A stretch of DNA of 64,000 nt from Pseudoalteromonas sp. MEBiC 03607 (lineage in GTDB: Bacteria > Pseudomonadota > Gammaproteobacteria > Enterobacterales > Alteromonadaceae): positions 1-64,000 of the forward strand of contig NZ_SRRY01000001.1 in the NCBI RefSeq assembly GCF_004792295.1. The letters are read 5' to 3'. A program made the translations under genes and the position numbers. Under the pieces are notes generated by a model that had not been told where the DNA came from, made no database searches, and worked only from the letters and a program-made list of their open reading frames with translations. Below are positions 19,977 to 29,763 of this stretch, in pieces; position 1 is the stretch's first letter; every line of letters begins with the position of its first letter.

Positions 19977-20570
19977 TCAAAGCTCAGAAATAGCTTGACT
20001 AAAAATATGTTTAAGCAAATCTAGGTTTAAATTAACACCTGCAATATTCGCATCAATCCACTCTTGCTGAGAGATTGGAGGCCACGAAATCTTATAGCCG
20101 ATGCTATATAACATTTCTTCAAAAAAGAAACGTAGTACTCTGCCGTTACCTTCACGGAACGGATGAAGTAAATTAAGCTCACAAAACAAATCTGCCACTT
20201 TTTCAATTAGTTCATCATTATTCTGACAATTCGATATTGCCGGAAGGGTTCGAAATAATTTGTTAGCTTCAGGCTCAATACGCGTCCAAGTACAAAAGCG
20301 GGTATTACCCTTTGAGATGTCAACATCCCTAATTTGACCTGCCCACACATATAAATCTTGGAATAAGTGATGATGAAGGTGTTTTAAATGCTCAAGTGAG
20401 AACTTAGAGAGAGGTTGTTGGGGGGAGTCATAGGTTCTATAGCGTTCAGCGGTAAACTCAGCTTCGGCTTGATCTAATATATCCGATTCTCGAATACCTA
20501 ATAGATTAATTAATACATCAGAGGCAGGGTAGCAATATTTATCTTGAGCTACCCCGTATTTATCGCGCAT
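19977..20570 (-). CDS. fic: Fic-domain protein, probable AMPylating toxin of a class I Fic toxin-antitoxin pair
   Basis: A 197-residue stand-alone Fic protein. The FIC motif is complete: HPFREGNGR at 136-144, with R147 following. The flap region ISKGNTRFC (85-93) and the N-terminal helices match the small FicT/VbhT type. Such enzymes transfer AMP from ATP to target hydroxyl side chains; DNA gyrase and topoisomerase IV are targets of known class I members. The ATG at 20570 overlaps the upstream small gene by 11 bp, so translation is probably coupled. No inhibitory helix is evident within this protein, consistent with inhibition by the separate partner. Confidence 0.9.
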   Translation of the reverse strand: MRDKYGVAQDKYCYPASDVLINLLGIRESDILDQAEAEFTAERYRTYDSPQQPLSKFSLEHLKHLHHHLFQDLYVWAGQIRDVDISKGNTRFCTWTRIEPEANKLFRTLPAISNCQNNDELIEKVADLFCELNLLHPFREGNGRVLRFFFEEMLYSIGYKISWPPISQQEWIDANIAGVNLNLDLLKHIFSQAISEL

Positions 20571-20718
20571 ATTTACGCTTCAATTCAGCAATACTTTTGC
20601 CTTCACTATTAGTTTTCAGCGTTAGACCTTCATAGCTTAAACTGACCTTAAAGTTATCCATATCTGGCGTAAACTTAGTCTTTTGCTGATTGCTTGTCTT
20701 AGCTGTTTTGGTAGCCAT
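20560..20718 (-). CDS. Class I Fic antitoxin (VbhA/FicA/YhfG-like), 52 aa
   Basis: A short gene directly upstream of fic. It starts at ATG 20718 behind a strong AGGAGG and ends TAA 20560-20562, overlapping the fic start by 11 bp. The protein begins MATKTAKTSNQQKT and contains SLSYEG at 26-31. That fits the inhibitory motif (S/T)xxxE(G/N) of class I Fic antitoxins, whose Glu (here E30) blocks ATP positioning in the Fic active site. A basic C-terminus (ELKRKYAR) follows. Position, overlap, size and motif all agree; the sequence is otherwise divergent from the antitoxins I know. Confidence 0.85.
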   Translation of the reverse strand: MATKTAKTSNQQKTKFTPDMDNFKVSLSYEGLTLKTNSEGKSIAELKRKYAR

Positions 20719-20954
20719 AACCCCTCCTGTGATACTAATAATTCTAACTTATTCAGGTAAAAATTGCCATTAACTAACTTACTTGAAAGTACAGCTATAA
20801 GGGAGAGTATAGGCTATTAGAAGCAATAAACAGTGCTGGCATAAACCTTGTAACTGTTAATAAAGTAACCAGTTATAGCAACAATTTGCCCTTATTTACT
20901 GTGTAATTAAGCAATTATTACGCAGTAAACATGGCATTTTTACAAGGAGGCACT

Positions 20955-21689
20955 GTGTCTAAGTCTGCAATTTTATATCGCATGGTAACCGATGAGCATA
21001 TTTGCCCATTCGGTTTAAAATCAAAAGATTTATTAGAGCGTAATGGTTACGATGTTGATGATCGTCACTTAACCAATCGTGAGCAAACCGACGAATTCAA
21101 ACAGCAGCATGATGTAAAAACCACACCGCAAACCTTTATCAATGATAAACGCATTGGTGGTTACGATGAGTTGCGCGACTTTTTTAATCTGCCCGAGGCT
21201 GGCCAACAAGGTACCAGTTATACCCCAGTTTTAGCCATTTTCGCTGTGGCTATGCTACTGAGCTGCGGTTTTACTTATGCCAGCGGTGAGGCTTTATTCT
21301 CTGTGCAGAACCTGATGCTGTTCGTTGCATTATCAATGGCGGTACTAGCGATACAAAAGTTGCAAGACTTATACAGCTTTTCTAACTCATTTATTACCTA
21401 TGACTTACTGGCGATGCGCATTGTGCCCTATGCCTATGTCTATCCCTTTATCGAGGCGTATGTAGCGATTGGTATGGTGGCTGAATTACCCGCCTTAGCT
21501 GTAGCACCCTTTTCACTATTTATTGGTGGCATAGGTGCGGTATCGGTTATTAAAGCTGTGTATATCGATAAACGAGAGCTGAAATGCGCCTGTGTTGGTG
21601 GCGACAGTAATGTGCCACTCGGCTTTATCTCACTGAGTGAGAACTTATTTATGATAGCCGCAGGTATATGGATGCTTATTACTTTTTAG
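20955..21689 (+). CDS. Glutaredoxin-like domain fused to a MauE/DoxX-like membrane domain
   Basis: The N-terminal 85 residues are a glutaredoxin-like fold with CPFG in place of CPYC (a single active-site Cys) and the conserved cis-Pro segment KTTPQTFINDKRIGGYDEL. Four hydrophobic segments follow (about residues 93-112, 118-138, 155-200 and 220-240), ending in the KCACVGGDSNVPLG motif seen in MauE-type proteins, which are linked to disulfide handling in the periplasm. It may pass electrons from a cytoplasmic thiol across the membrane. I chose GTG 20955 because AAGGAGG ends four bases before it; an in-frame ATG at 20931 lies upstream of that ribosome site. Confidence 0.82.
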   Translation: MSKSAILYRMVTDEHICPFGLKSKDLLERNGYDVDDRHLTNREQTDEFKQQHDVKTTPQTFINDKRIGGYDELRDFFNLPEAGQQGTSYTPVLAIFAVAMLLSCGFTYASGEALFSVQNLMLFVALSMAVLAIQKLQDLYSFSNSFITYDLLAMRIVPYAYVYPFIEAYVAIGMVAELPALAVAPFSLFIGGIGAVSVIKAVYIDKRELKCACVGGDSNVPLGFISLSENLFMIAAGIWMLITF

Positions 21690-21702
21690 CGTTTTATTAG
21701 TA

Positions 21703-21740
21703 TTTAAAGTGGCTTAATTAAGTAATTAAGCCACTTTAAA
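21703..21740. terminator. Perfect 18-bp inverted repeat between convergent genes, probable bidirectional terminator
   Basis: TTTAAAGTGGCTTAATTA (21703-21720) and its exact complement (21723-21740) are separated by only two bases. It lies between the convergent fusion gene and the lipoprotein gene. Confidence 0.75.
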
Positions 21741-21747
21741 CGAATGG

Positions 21748-21996
21748 TTAACCACCATTACGTAAATCGCGCTCGAATTCACTTTCGGTTTTTACTGAAT
21801 GACAGGTCGATTTAACCTCAGCCTTTTTACTGTCGTCGTCATCGGTGCTAAAAATCGTATAGCTGTAATCGGTTTCGAGTTCACCACCTAGACACTCATG
21901 CTCAGCGTAGATTTCATTTTCAGCCCCATCAACTACGGCCTGTGATGCACAGCCTGCCAGCATAGCAAGTGCAAGTACAATTGGAATTGCTTTCAT
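21748..21996 (-). CDS. Small outer-membrane-type lipoprotein (82 aa), function unknown
   Basis: An N-terminal lipoprotein signal ends in the lipobox LAGC, with Cys16 as the lipidation site, followed by ASQA (no Asp at +2, so outer-membrane sorting is expected). The mature part is short, acidic (a run of four Asp) and has two cysteines that could form a disulfide. No family is recognised. It is a single gene between a bidirectional terminator and its own upstream region. Confidence 0.8.
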   Translation of the reverse strand: MKAIPIVLALAMLAGCASQAVVDGAENEIYAEHECLGGELETDYSYTIFSTDDDDSKKAEVKSTCHSVKTESEFERDLRNGG

Positions 21997-22134
21997 ATCT
22001 TGATCCTATAATGCTATTTTTATTTTTGCTGTAAGCAATAGGTTAGCTCACACAATTAAGTTAACGACAAAAGTACCTTTATTGATACAAAATTTGTGTA
22101 AGTTTTTGTGTAAACAGAAAGCGAAGATAAATGA

Positions 22135-22158
22135 GGCAGGTTAAGAGTTTAACCTGCC
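22135..22158 (-). terminator. Hairpin after tldD, likely terminator of the mre-tldD operon
   Basis: A perfect 10-bp stem GGCAGGTTAA (22135-22144) and TTAACCTGCC (22149-22158) with loop GAGT. The tail on the minus strand is only moderately T-rich. Confidence 0.65.
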
Positions 22159-22173
22159 ATGTGATGGAGTCTT

Positions 22174-23613
22174 TTAAGCCGTACCACCCACAGTAAGGTT
22201 ATCAATTTTAAGGCTTGGCTGACCCACACCAACAGGTACGCTTTGGCCATCTTTACCACATACGCCAACGCCTTTATCAAGGGCTAAGTCATTACCTACC
22301 ATCGAAATTTGCTGCATCACTTCTGGGCCATTGCCAATCAGTGTAGCGCCTTTAATAGGTTGGGTGATTTTACCGTTTTCAATTAAGTAAGCTTCAGAGG
22401 CGCTAAATACAAACTTACCTGACGTGATATCCACTTGGCCACCACCGAAGTTAGGCGCGAAGATACCTTTTTTCACCGAGCTGATGATATCGGCTTGGCT
22501 GTGCTCGCCACCTAACATATACGTATTGGTCATACGCGGCATAGGTAAGTGAGCATACGATTCGCGGCGTGCATTACCAGTAGGGTTAACACCCATCAAA
22601 CGGGCATTTAGCTTATCTTGCATGTATCCTTTTAGAATACCGTTTTCAATAAGCACGTTATACGCAGCTGGTGTCCCTTCGTCATCCACGTTTAATGAAC
22701 CACGGCGATCTGCAATGGTGCCATCATCCACGACTGTACACAGCTCAGATGCCACCTTTTGACCTACTTTACCGCTAAACGCCGATGCGCCTTTACGGTT
22801 AAAGTCACCTTCTAGACCATGGCCTACTGCTTCGTGTAGTAACACACCCGGCCAACCTGCGCCTAGCACAACTTCCATGCTACCAGCAGGTGCATCAATG
22901 GCTTCAAGGTTTACTTTTGCTTGGCGAACAGCTTCTTCGGCGTATTCCATCCAACGCGGTTTGCCATCGACTAATTCTTTAAAATAGCCATAATCTAAAC
23001 GCGCACCGCCCCCTGCACCACCGCGCTCACGGCGACCGTTCTTTTCAAGTAACACAGAACAGTTTAAGCGAATAAGCGGGCGAATATCGGTTGCAAAGGT
23101 GCCATCACTTGCAGCAATTAACACTTCTTCATAAACCGCCGACATTGAGCTGATAACTTGCTCAGCATCCGGCGCTAATTCACGAATATAGTTTTCTAGT
23201 TCTCTAAGCAGGCTTACTTTGTCATCGTTGCTCATGCTTTGAATTGGTTGATGCGGCGCATACTGCTGTTTAGCAGCAACATCACTGAACACCTGAATCG
23301 TTTTGTTTTCGCCAGCATTGGCAATGCTGCGTGCTGCAGTTGCGGCTTTATTTAGCGCTTCAAGGTTAATCGCATCTGAGTATGAAAAACCAGTTTTTTC
23401 ACCACTAACAGCACGCACACCCACACCACGCTCAACGTTGTATGAGCCTTCTTTCACTAAGCCATCTTCAAGTACCCAAGATTCGTGGTGACTCGATTGA
23501 AAATACAGGTCGGCATAATCAACTTGGTGCTGATGAATAAAAGCGAGCGTTTTTTCTAATTCTTCTCTAGTTAGTTGGCTGTCATGTAATAAATGCTGTT
23601 CAACCGTGTTCAT
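22174..23613 (-). CDS. tldD: Metalloprotease TldD
   Basis: Large subunit of the TldD/TldE metalloprotease that degrades unfolded peptides and processes some ribosomal peptides such as microcin B17. The zinc-binding HExxxH is in [15 protein letters not shown]. Other TldD landmarks are [19 protein letters not shown] and [10 protein letters not shown]. Length 479 is normal. The tldE (pmbA) partner is not in this window. The start overlaps the end of the nitrilase gene by 4 bp, so the two are translationally coupled at the 3' end of the mre operon. Confidence 0.97.
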   Translation of the reverse strand: MNTVEQHLLHDSQLTREELEKTLAFIHQHQVDYADLYFQSSHHESWVLEDGLVKEGSYNVERGVGVRAVSGEKTGFSYSDAINLEALNKAATAARSIANAGENKTIQVFSDVAAKQQYAPHQPIQSMSNDDKVSLLRELENYIRELAPDAEQVISSMSAVYEEVLIAASDGTFATDIRPLIRLNCSVLLEKNGRRERGGAGGGARLDYGYFKELVDGKPRWMEYAEEAVRQAKVNLEAIDAPAGSMEVVLGAGWPGVLLHEAVGHGLEGDFNRKGASAFSGKVGQKVASELCTVVDDGTIADRRGSLNVDDEGTPAAYNVLIENGILKGYMQDKLNARLMGVNPTGNARRESYAHLPMPRMTNTYMLGGEHSQADIISSVKKGIFAPNFGGGQVDITSGKFVFSASEAYLIENGKITQPIKGATLIGNGPEVMQQISMVGNDLALDKGVGVCGKDGQSVPVGVGQPSLKIDNLTVGGTA

Positions 23614-24440
23614 AATAAATGCTCTCTAAATCGTTGCTGAGACTGCACAGGCATGTCTTGGCGAATTGTATTCAAGCGGTTTAAATCAAGCCCATGGCTG
23701 ATAAACCCGGTACCAGAGGCAAGCTCACTGAGCGTTTCTCCCCATGGTGAAATAATTATGCTGTGGCCATAAGTGTGGCGGCCATTTTCGTGCTCGCCCC
23801 ACTGCGCTGCAGCAACCACATAGCATTGTGTTTCGATTGCGCGCGCAGCTAGTAAAATATGCCAATGAGCAGCACCGGTGACTGTGGTAAAGGCACTAGG
23901 CACTAAAATAAGCTCAGCTCCTTGGCGCTGCATGGCAGTGAATAAGCCACTAAAACGTAGATCATAACATACTGCTAAGCCAATTTTACCAAATGGCGAA
24001 TCAACCACCACAATATCCTTGCCGGCTTCGGTCGCATCAGACTCTCGGTAACTGCGCGTAGTATCGGCAACATCCACATCAAATAAGTGAATTTTGTTGT
24101 ATTGCGCAACCACATCACCTTGGTTGTTAAATAAAAACGAGGCTGCTAGATACTTACCATTTTGCTGCGACACTGGCAGTGTACCAGCCGCTAACCAAAT
24201 ATCATGTTGCTTACATAAATCGGCAAGTTTCGCTTTATAAGTCTCGCTTTGTAGACCTAATTGATAGCTTGCTTGGCTTTGCTTACTAAAGATCAAAAAG
24301 CTTTCAGGTAAACACACAAGCAATGGGCGAGTTGCAGGTAGCTTTAATAATGTATCCGCCAGAAAAGCGAGGTTTTGCTCAGCATTCATGCTTGAGCACA
24401 TTTGTACTGCCACAACCTGTGGCTGATTATTAGCCTTCAT
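23610..24440 (-). CDS. Carbon-nitrogen hydrolase (nitrilase superfamily), Nit/YbeM-like amidase
   Basis: A 276-residue cytoplasmic hydrolase with the full Glu-Lys-Cys triad: E46 in [10 protein letters not shown]116 in [11 protein letters not shown] and C158 in [10 protein letters not shown]. The KIHLFDVD and YDLRFSGLF motifs are those of Nit1/NitX-type omega-amidases, which hydrolyse deaminated glutathione, so metabolite repair is the likeliest role. It is encoded between yhdP and tldD with 11-bp and 4-bp overlaps, a position common in gammaproteobacteria. Confidence 0.92.
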   Translation of the reverse strand: MKANNQPQVVAVQMCSSMNAEQNLAFLADTLLKLPATRPLLVCLPESFLIFSKQSQASYQLGLQSETYKAKLADLCKQHDIWLAAGTLPVSQQNGKYLAASFLFNNQGDVVAQYNKIHLFDVDVADTTRSYRESDATEAGKDIVVVDSPFGKIGLAVCYDLRFSGLFTAMQRQGAELILVPSAFTTVTGAAHWHILLAARAIETQCYVVAAAQWGEHENGRHTYGHSIIISPWGETLSELASGTGFISHGLDLNRLNTIRQDMPVQSQQRFREHLL

Positions 24441-27400
24441 TGGTATCTAAACTCGCTGAAGATGCGGCATCTTTTAACTTTAATTGGCTAGAAGACTGCG
24501 GTTGGCTTTGCGCAGCTTGCGGTAATGTCACTTCACGGCTCTTACGATCTATTTCTTTCACTACAGGGTCGTTCATACTTCCTGTTACTTTAAAGTTGAT
24601 CTCTGAGATCACTCGCGCTGAATGAATCACTTTATCGATAGCAAGCGCTGCAAGCCCGCTTACCGGGTTGACCATCCATGCCACAATAACGGGAATACTC
24701 GATGTCACCTGCGGGGCAACTGCAAGGTCGTAATCAATTTCAAAGGTATTTAGGTCTGTATGCCCTTTAATCGTTAAATCGGCAGGCACACCATCAAGCT
24801 TGGTATCTTGAGTATAAGCAATGCCCTTTTCTAGCTGCATGGTGCCTTGCATACTGTTATAGAAAAAACCTTTAGAGAATACATCTCTAAAATCGAGTTT
24901 CAGCTTACGCACTAACGAATCTAAACTCAGTAATGAGAATACTCGCGCACCACCATCACTTATTTCTGCAAGGTGACCTTCTCCTAAACGCCAATCTAGC
25001 TCTCCAGCTAAACTTGGTACATCAAAGCTATAGGGTGCGCCTTGCCATGCTAAATCAAACTTAATATTGGCGTCTGAATCTTTTACTGTGGTGGTTAATT
25101 CAAACTCATCAAATAATTCACCAATATCATCACTTTCTAAATTACCACTAAACTGAGTTAAGCCATCGGCAAATTGCCCTTTTGCGCGTAATACATGATC
25201 ACCTTTATCAATTACAAGCTCAGAGAATATCAACTTATTTTGCTCACCGACTAAACTGCTTTTTACTTTGTCTAATTGATATTGGCCTACTTTACAGTCT
25301 TCACAATAAAACTCGATTGCAGGTATATTCGTAAGCCAACTTAAATCCTCTGGCTCATTCTTATCAGATGAAGGCTCGCTTTCATTTGGCGAAAAATTCA
25401 TCCGTAAGTAGTCGGTAAAAATTTGAATCGGCCTGCGCGTTTCACCGGTTGGAATAAGTGCGTCAGCACGTAATTCTTTGGCATTTAACTTTAACTCTAA
25501 GTCTGATTGTTTTGGCGCTAATCTAAATTCAAAGTCATTAAAATCAATATTATTCAGTGCAAGTTTGTTAAATTTGCCAGTTACATTGTTAAAAGCTGGC
25601 ATCACACTAGGCGCATCAGACTTAACTTTGGTAAGCGCAATAATTTGATCAATTAAGCCAAACCAAGGCACTATTTCGGTTTCTGGTAAATCGATTGATA
25701 CCGCAAACCCTTCACGATTTAACCCTAAATCTTGTGACCCTAAAATAAGGTGAGCATTATTAAACTTCTTTTTGCCATTATCTAAAATCGCATTAAAAAA
25801 CAGCTTATTATCGATATTAGCTGTGATTAAATTAGAAATATGATCACCTTGCACAACCGCATTTAGTGGCCAAGTTTGTTCTGCATTTTTGTTATAAGGT
25901 GCAGGTAGTTGGCTAGTAACCCCCACTAAATTACCCGTTATGTCTGCACGATAATTAAAGTCATTAGGTAAAAAGTTAAGCGATATACCAACATCAACGT
26001 TGCTTTGCCCTGCTAAATAGCCAGACAATAAGCCATGTGCTTGCTCAATCAATGGGTCTGCCTCAAGGGCAAGCTCTATGGCAATTTCAGCTCGGTAGTT
26101 ATCACCAACATTTTCACTATTAAAGCTTGCGGTAAGTGGCATTCCTAACCAGTTTGCCTGGGCATTGTTTAGCACAATTTTGTCGTTATTAAATTTAACT
26201 ATGCCTGTCATATGACTCAGCGTTATTCCCGGCTGGGCTAGGTAAACGGGTAAGTTAGCTAATTCAACCTCGCCTACAGCATCAACATGGCCTGAACGTA
26301 AGTTAACCAATAAATCGATAGCTGCTGTTGCTTCTCCCTGCGCTTGTACAACATCAAATACATTTGCAAGCGGCTTTGCCAGCGGTGTAGCAGCAAAGAA
26401 AGGCTTAAGCTTACTACCGTGAGCACGCTTATTTATAGCAACTTTTAACATATCAGCATGCATCAGATCAGCAATGCTCACATGAACACTATCATCAAGC
26501 GCTAAGTTAACTAATTTGCCGGATTTACTATAAATATCCATGCGTTCGTTTTCAAAGTGCAAAATAACGTTGGCTTCTTCAACCTCAGGCCAGCTTGGTG
26601 AAAACTTGTACTTGGCATTCTCGACATTTGCTAAGACTTCAAATTGACCTTGTTGCTCTTTAAATGGAAACCCTTTAAATGGCCCAGAAAACAATACCTG
26701 CGCTTTATTTACTTCGCCGCCCTTAATTGCCCCATTCAAATAATTAACGAGCTTTTCACTCATTACAGGTAGCGGAAAGTAGTGCCCTGCAACCTTAGCA
26801 TCAGCTGCATAGGCTTCGGCATATAAGTCAAGACGCGGTTCGTCAGTCAGGCTTAGTTTCATCTCTGCAGCAAGCGTGACTTCATCGTTATCAAGCCAAA
26901 TATTATCGCTGCTAATGCGCCAGCCATCATCAAAGTGATGTAAATCAAGCTCTACATTTAACTGGTTATAGGGAATATCTTGGCTGAAACTGCCATTGGT
27001 CAACAGCTGATTGTTTTCACCGTATAATTGAATGCGCCCTGCTGATTGGTTGAGTAACCCTTCAACGCGAATTGCTTGGCCACCAGGAATCCCCTGTAAT
27101 GATAACCAATTGATCTGCTCACCTTGAAACCACAATTGCCAATGATCTTGGTTATCAAATTCAACATATGCGTCGCTGAGTTGGCCTTTAGGTTGGCGCG
27201 CTAAGAAAGGTGCCAGCACTTCAAAGTTACTAAGCTGGGCTAATTTAGCCAACAGCCCAAAATCAAACTGCTTAAGCCATATTTGATTTTTATCACCTAG
27301 CTGCGCTTCAAACTGAAGTGTTGGCCACTGTTTTAAGTCTCGTTCAAACGTGAGACCCGTGCTTTTTAAACGCCAATTATCTTGCCAAGGAAATAAATGA

Positions 27401-28290
27401 AAGCCCCCTTCATTTAAACTTATTTGATGTGCTTCTTGGTTTTGTTGCCAATTAATAAAGCTCGGTAGCCATTGCACTTTAACATCACTGATCAAGCCTT
27501 TTTCTAGGCTAAACCAAGTTTGTAAATTAATATCGGAGCTGAGCTGCTGTTTATCGGTATTGATAAATTGAGCAAGCCATTTAGAAACATCCACATTGGC
27601 AGCTTGTACATATATATCACCGGCCATAGTCTCAAGAGTTGAGCCATTAAGGGCCATGCGAGCATCAAAACTACCCACCGAGATCCCCGGTAAGGCCAAG
27701 CTACCTGATCCCTGATGTTGTTCTGGGGTATTTTGCCAAACAATGTTTTCAAGTATGAGTTTACGTTTTTTACCATCACTCAAGGTAAAGTTTAAACTAC
27801 TGTCTTGCACCGCAAAGTGGCCAGTTTCACCAAGGAACAAGCCTTCGATCAGCTCTTTTTGCTCAAAGCTGCCTGCTTGTTGAGTGTTCCCCAAATCAAG
27901 CATGGTAGGTAAATCAACATCAGCATGAAAACCATTGATCACAAAGTAGCTCGATTTAAGCTGACGGGTTTTTAGTGATTCCCATAAGTTTACTTCAAGA
28001 CTGGCTTTATCAATGGTTAGTGCGATAGGTGAAGTTTGGTTATCTTCAAACGAAATGTCTTCGATAACTAAAGCAGGCCCTTTCCCCTGCCAACTGGCCG
28101 AGATAGACCCAATTGATAAATTGACATCAAAGCGCTCATACAAGAACACTTCAATGTCATCTTTATAATCATTAGCATAGGGTAATGAATACTTAACGAC
28201 TGAGACAATAACGGCCAGCAGTACGAGAGTGATAGCAAATACTTGCCATAACTTACGTAAACAATAAAAGCAGACCGTTTTTGCCTTCAT
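24430..28290 (-). CDS. yhdP: YhdP-family AsmA-like envelope protein (1286 aa)
   Basis: A very large inner-membrane-anchored protein with one N-terminal membrane segment (about residues 14-34, VFAITLVLLAVIVSVVKYSL) and a huge periplasmic region of repeated beta strands. The C-terminus holds the AsmA-like signature (DYDLAVAPQVTSSIPVIVAW). Proteins of this family are thought to bridge the periplasm and carry phospholipids to the outer membrane. The start shares one base with the rng stop (TAATG), and the end overlaps the nitrilase start by 11 bp. The last 40 residues are low-complexity Gln/Ser-rich. Confidence 0.94.
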   Translation of the reverse strand: MKAKTVCFYCLRKLWQVFAITLVLLAVIVSVVKYSLPYANDYKDDIEVFLYERFDVNLSIGSISASWQGKGPALVIEDISFEDNQTSPIALTIDKASLEVNLWESLKTRQLKSSYFVINGFHADVDLPTMLDLGNTQQAGSFEQKELIEGLFLGETGHFAVQDSSLNFTLSDGKKRKLILENIVWQNTPEQHQGSGSLALPGISVGSFDARMALNGSTLETMAGDIYVQAANVDVSKWLAQFINTDKQQLSSDINLQTWFSLEKGLISDVKVQWLPSFINWQQNQEAHQISLNEGGFHLFPWQDNWRLKSTGLTFERDLKQWPTLQFEAQLGDKNQIWLKQFDFGLLAKLAQLSNFEVLAPFLARQPKGQLSDAYVEFDNQDHWQLWFQGEQINWLSLQGIPGGQAIRVEGLLNQSAGRIQLYGENNQLLTNGSFSQDIPYNQLNVELDLHHFDDGWRISSDNIWLDNDEVTLAAEMKLSLTDEPRLDLYAEAYAADAKVAGHYFPLPVMSEKLVNYLNGAIKGGEVNKAQVLFSGPFKGFPFKEQQGQFEVLANVENAKYKFSPSWPEVEEANVILHFENERMDIYSKSGKLVNLALDDSVHVSIADLMHADMLKVAINKRAHGSKLKPFFAATPLAKPLANVFDVVQAQGEATAAIDLLVNLRSGHVDAVGEVELANLPVYLAQPGITLSHMTGIVKFNNDKIVLNNAQANWLGMPLTASFNSENVGDNYRAEIAIELALEADPLIEQAHGLLSGYLAGQSNVDVGISLNFLPNDFNYRADITGNLVGVTSQLPAPYNKNAEQTWPLNAVVQGDHISNLITANIDNKLFFNAILDNGKKKFNNAHLILGSQDLGLNREGFAVSIDLPETEIVPWFGLIDQIIALTKVKSDAPSVMPAFNNVTGKFNKLALNNIDFNDFEFRLAPKQSDLELKLNAKELRADALIPTGETRRPIQIFTDYLRMNFSPNESEPSSDKNEPEDLSWLTNIPAIEFYCEDCKVGQYQLDKVKSSLVGEQNKLIFSELVIDKGDHVLRAKGQFADGLTQFSGNLESDDIGELFDEFELTTTVKDSDANIKFDLAWQGAPYSFDVPSLAGELDWRLGEGHLAEISDGGARVFSLLSLDSLVRKLKLDFRDVFSKGFFYNSMQGTMQLEKGIAYTQDTKLDGVPADLTIKGHTDLNTFEIDYDLAVAPQVTSSIPVIVAWMVNPVSGLAALAIDKVIHSARVISEINFKVTGSMNDPVVKEIDRKSREVTLPQAAQSQPQSSSQLKLKDAASSASLDTNEG

Positions 28291-29762
28291 TACATCATTA
28301 CCACATCAAATTGTTCTTGATTATATAAACTCTCTGTTTGAATACTGACTTGCTTACCGATAAATAGTTCCAGTTCAGCTAAATTATGATATTCATCATT
28401 TAGCAACGCCTCGCTCACTGATGGTGAGGCATAAACCATAAATTTATCGGCAGCATAAGCGCGATTTACTCTGACGATTTCTCGTAAAATCTCATAGCAG
28501 ACAGTTTCAACCGTTTTTTGCGACCCTCGTCCCGAACAAGCAGGACACACATCACAAAGAATATGCTCTAAGCTTTCGCGGGTACGTTTGCGGGTCATCT
28601 CTACTAAGCCTAGTGCAGATAGACCATTTATGTTGGCTTTAGCACGATCTTTTGCCAGCGCTGATTCAAGCGAATGCAAGACACGACGCTTATGCTCATC
28701 ACTGACCATATCAATAAAATCGATAATAATAATACCGCCTAGGTTACGTAAACGTAGCTGACGAGCAATCGCAGAGGTTGCTTCGATATTAGTATTAAAA
28801 ATGGTTTCTTCTAAATTACGATGCCCTACAAACGCACCGGTATTTACATCAACCGTGGTCATCGCTTCAGTTTGATCAATAATTAAATAACCACCTGACT
28901 TTAACTCAACCTTACGGTGCAACGCTTTTTGAATTTCTGTTTCAACATCAAATAAATCAAAGATCGGGCGTTCACCGGGATAATACTCAAGTGCTTCAGA
29001 CAGAATAGGCACAAACTCTTCAGTAAACTCTTTAAGCTCTTGATAGGTCAGTTTAGAGTCAACACGAATACGCTCCATGTCTTCACCAACGTAATCACGC
29101 AAGGTACGAAATGCCAGTGTTAAGTCTTCGTGCAAGATGCTTTCTTTACTGATTTTTTTTCGTTTGTTGACGATTTTTTGCCACAATTTTTTTAAGAATT
29201 CAGCATCGTGACGCAGTTCTGCTTCTGAGGCACCTTCAGCTGCAGTTCGCACTATAAAGCTGCCGTCTTCGTCGCCGTATTCAGCGACAATTTTTTTCAG
29301 ACGTAAACGCTCATCTTCTGATTCAATACGCTGACTCACACCAACATGCGTCGCATCTGGCATAAAAACTAAATAACGAGAAGGAATAGTGATGTCGGTG
29401 GTTAAACGCGCGCCTTTAGTGCCAAGGGGATCTTTAACAACCTGCACCATGATGTATTGGCCTTGGCGCACTAGTTCACGAATATCTTGCACTTTTTTAA
29501 TTGGTTGTTCGTCAACACCTTCAACAATTGAGGCACTATTAACGATGTCTGATGCGTGTAAAAAAGCCGCCTTATCTAAGCCGATATCGACAAATGCAGC
29601 TTGCATGCCCGGAAGTACGCGACTAATTTTACCTAGGTAAATATTGCCGACGATGCCAAGGTTGCCAATACGTTCTAGCTGGATCTCTTGCAATACGCCG
29701 TTTTCAATTAGCGCAACGCGACTTTCGCTCGGTGTAACGTTGATCAGTAATTCAGTGCTCAT
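28290..29762 (-). CDS. rng: Ribonuclease G
   Basis: Endoribonuclease that matures the 5' end of 16S rRNA and turns over mRNA. The N-terminus is canonical (MSTELLINVTPSESRVALIE), with an S1 domain (GNIYLGKISRVLPGMQAAFVDIG). The catalytic DNase-I-like part has the metal-binding acidic residues in TTVDVNTG and IIIDFIDM. The zinc-link cysteines are in CDVCPACSGRGS. At 490 residues it lacks the long C-terminal scaffold of RNase E. It is coupled to maf upstream (1-bp gap) and yhdP downstream (1-bp overlap). Confidence 0.97.
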   Translation of the reverse strand: MSTELLINVTPSESRVALIENGVLQEIQLERIGNLGIVGNIYLGKISRVLPGMQAAFVDIGLDKAAFLHASDIVNSASIVEGVDEQPIKKVQDIRELVRQGQYIMVQVVKDPLGTKGARLTTDITIPSRYLVFMPDATHVGVSQRIESEDERLRLKKIVAEYGDEDGSFIVRTAAEGASEAELRHDAEFLKKLWQKIVNKRKKISKESILHEDLTLAFRTLRDYVGEDMERIRVDSKLTYQELKEFTEEFVPILSEALEYYPGERPIFDLFDVETEIQKALHRKVELKSGGYLIIDQTEAMTTVDVNTGAFVGHRNLEETIFNTNIEATSAIARQLRLRNLGGIIIIDFIDMVSDEHKRRVLHSLESALAKDRAKANINGLSALGLVEMTRKRTRESLEHILCDVCPACSGRGSQKTVETVCYEILREIVRVNRAYAADKFMVYASPSVSEALLNDEYHNLAELELFIGKQVSIQTESLYNQEQFDVVMM

Positions 29763-29763
29763 G

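Noticed and set aside
19665..19998. Repeat-coded peptides of the RNSQLAT or CELRVAS type on either strand across the heptamer array
   Set aside because: These are frames forced by the 7-bp repeat; they have no ribosome site and overlap gor or its terminator.
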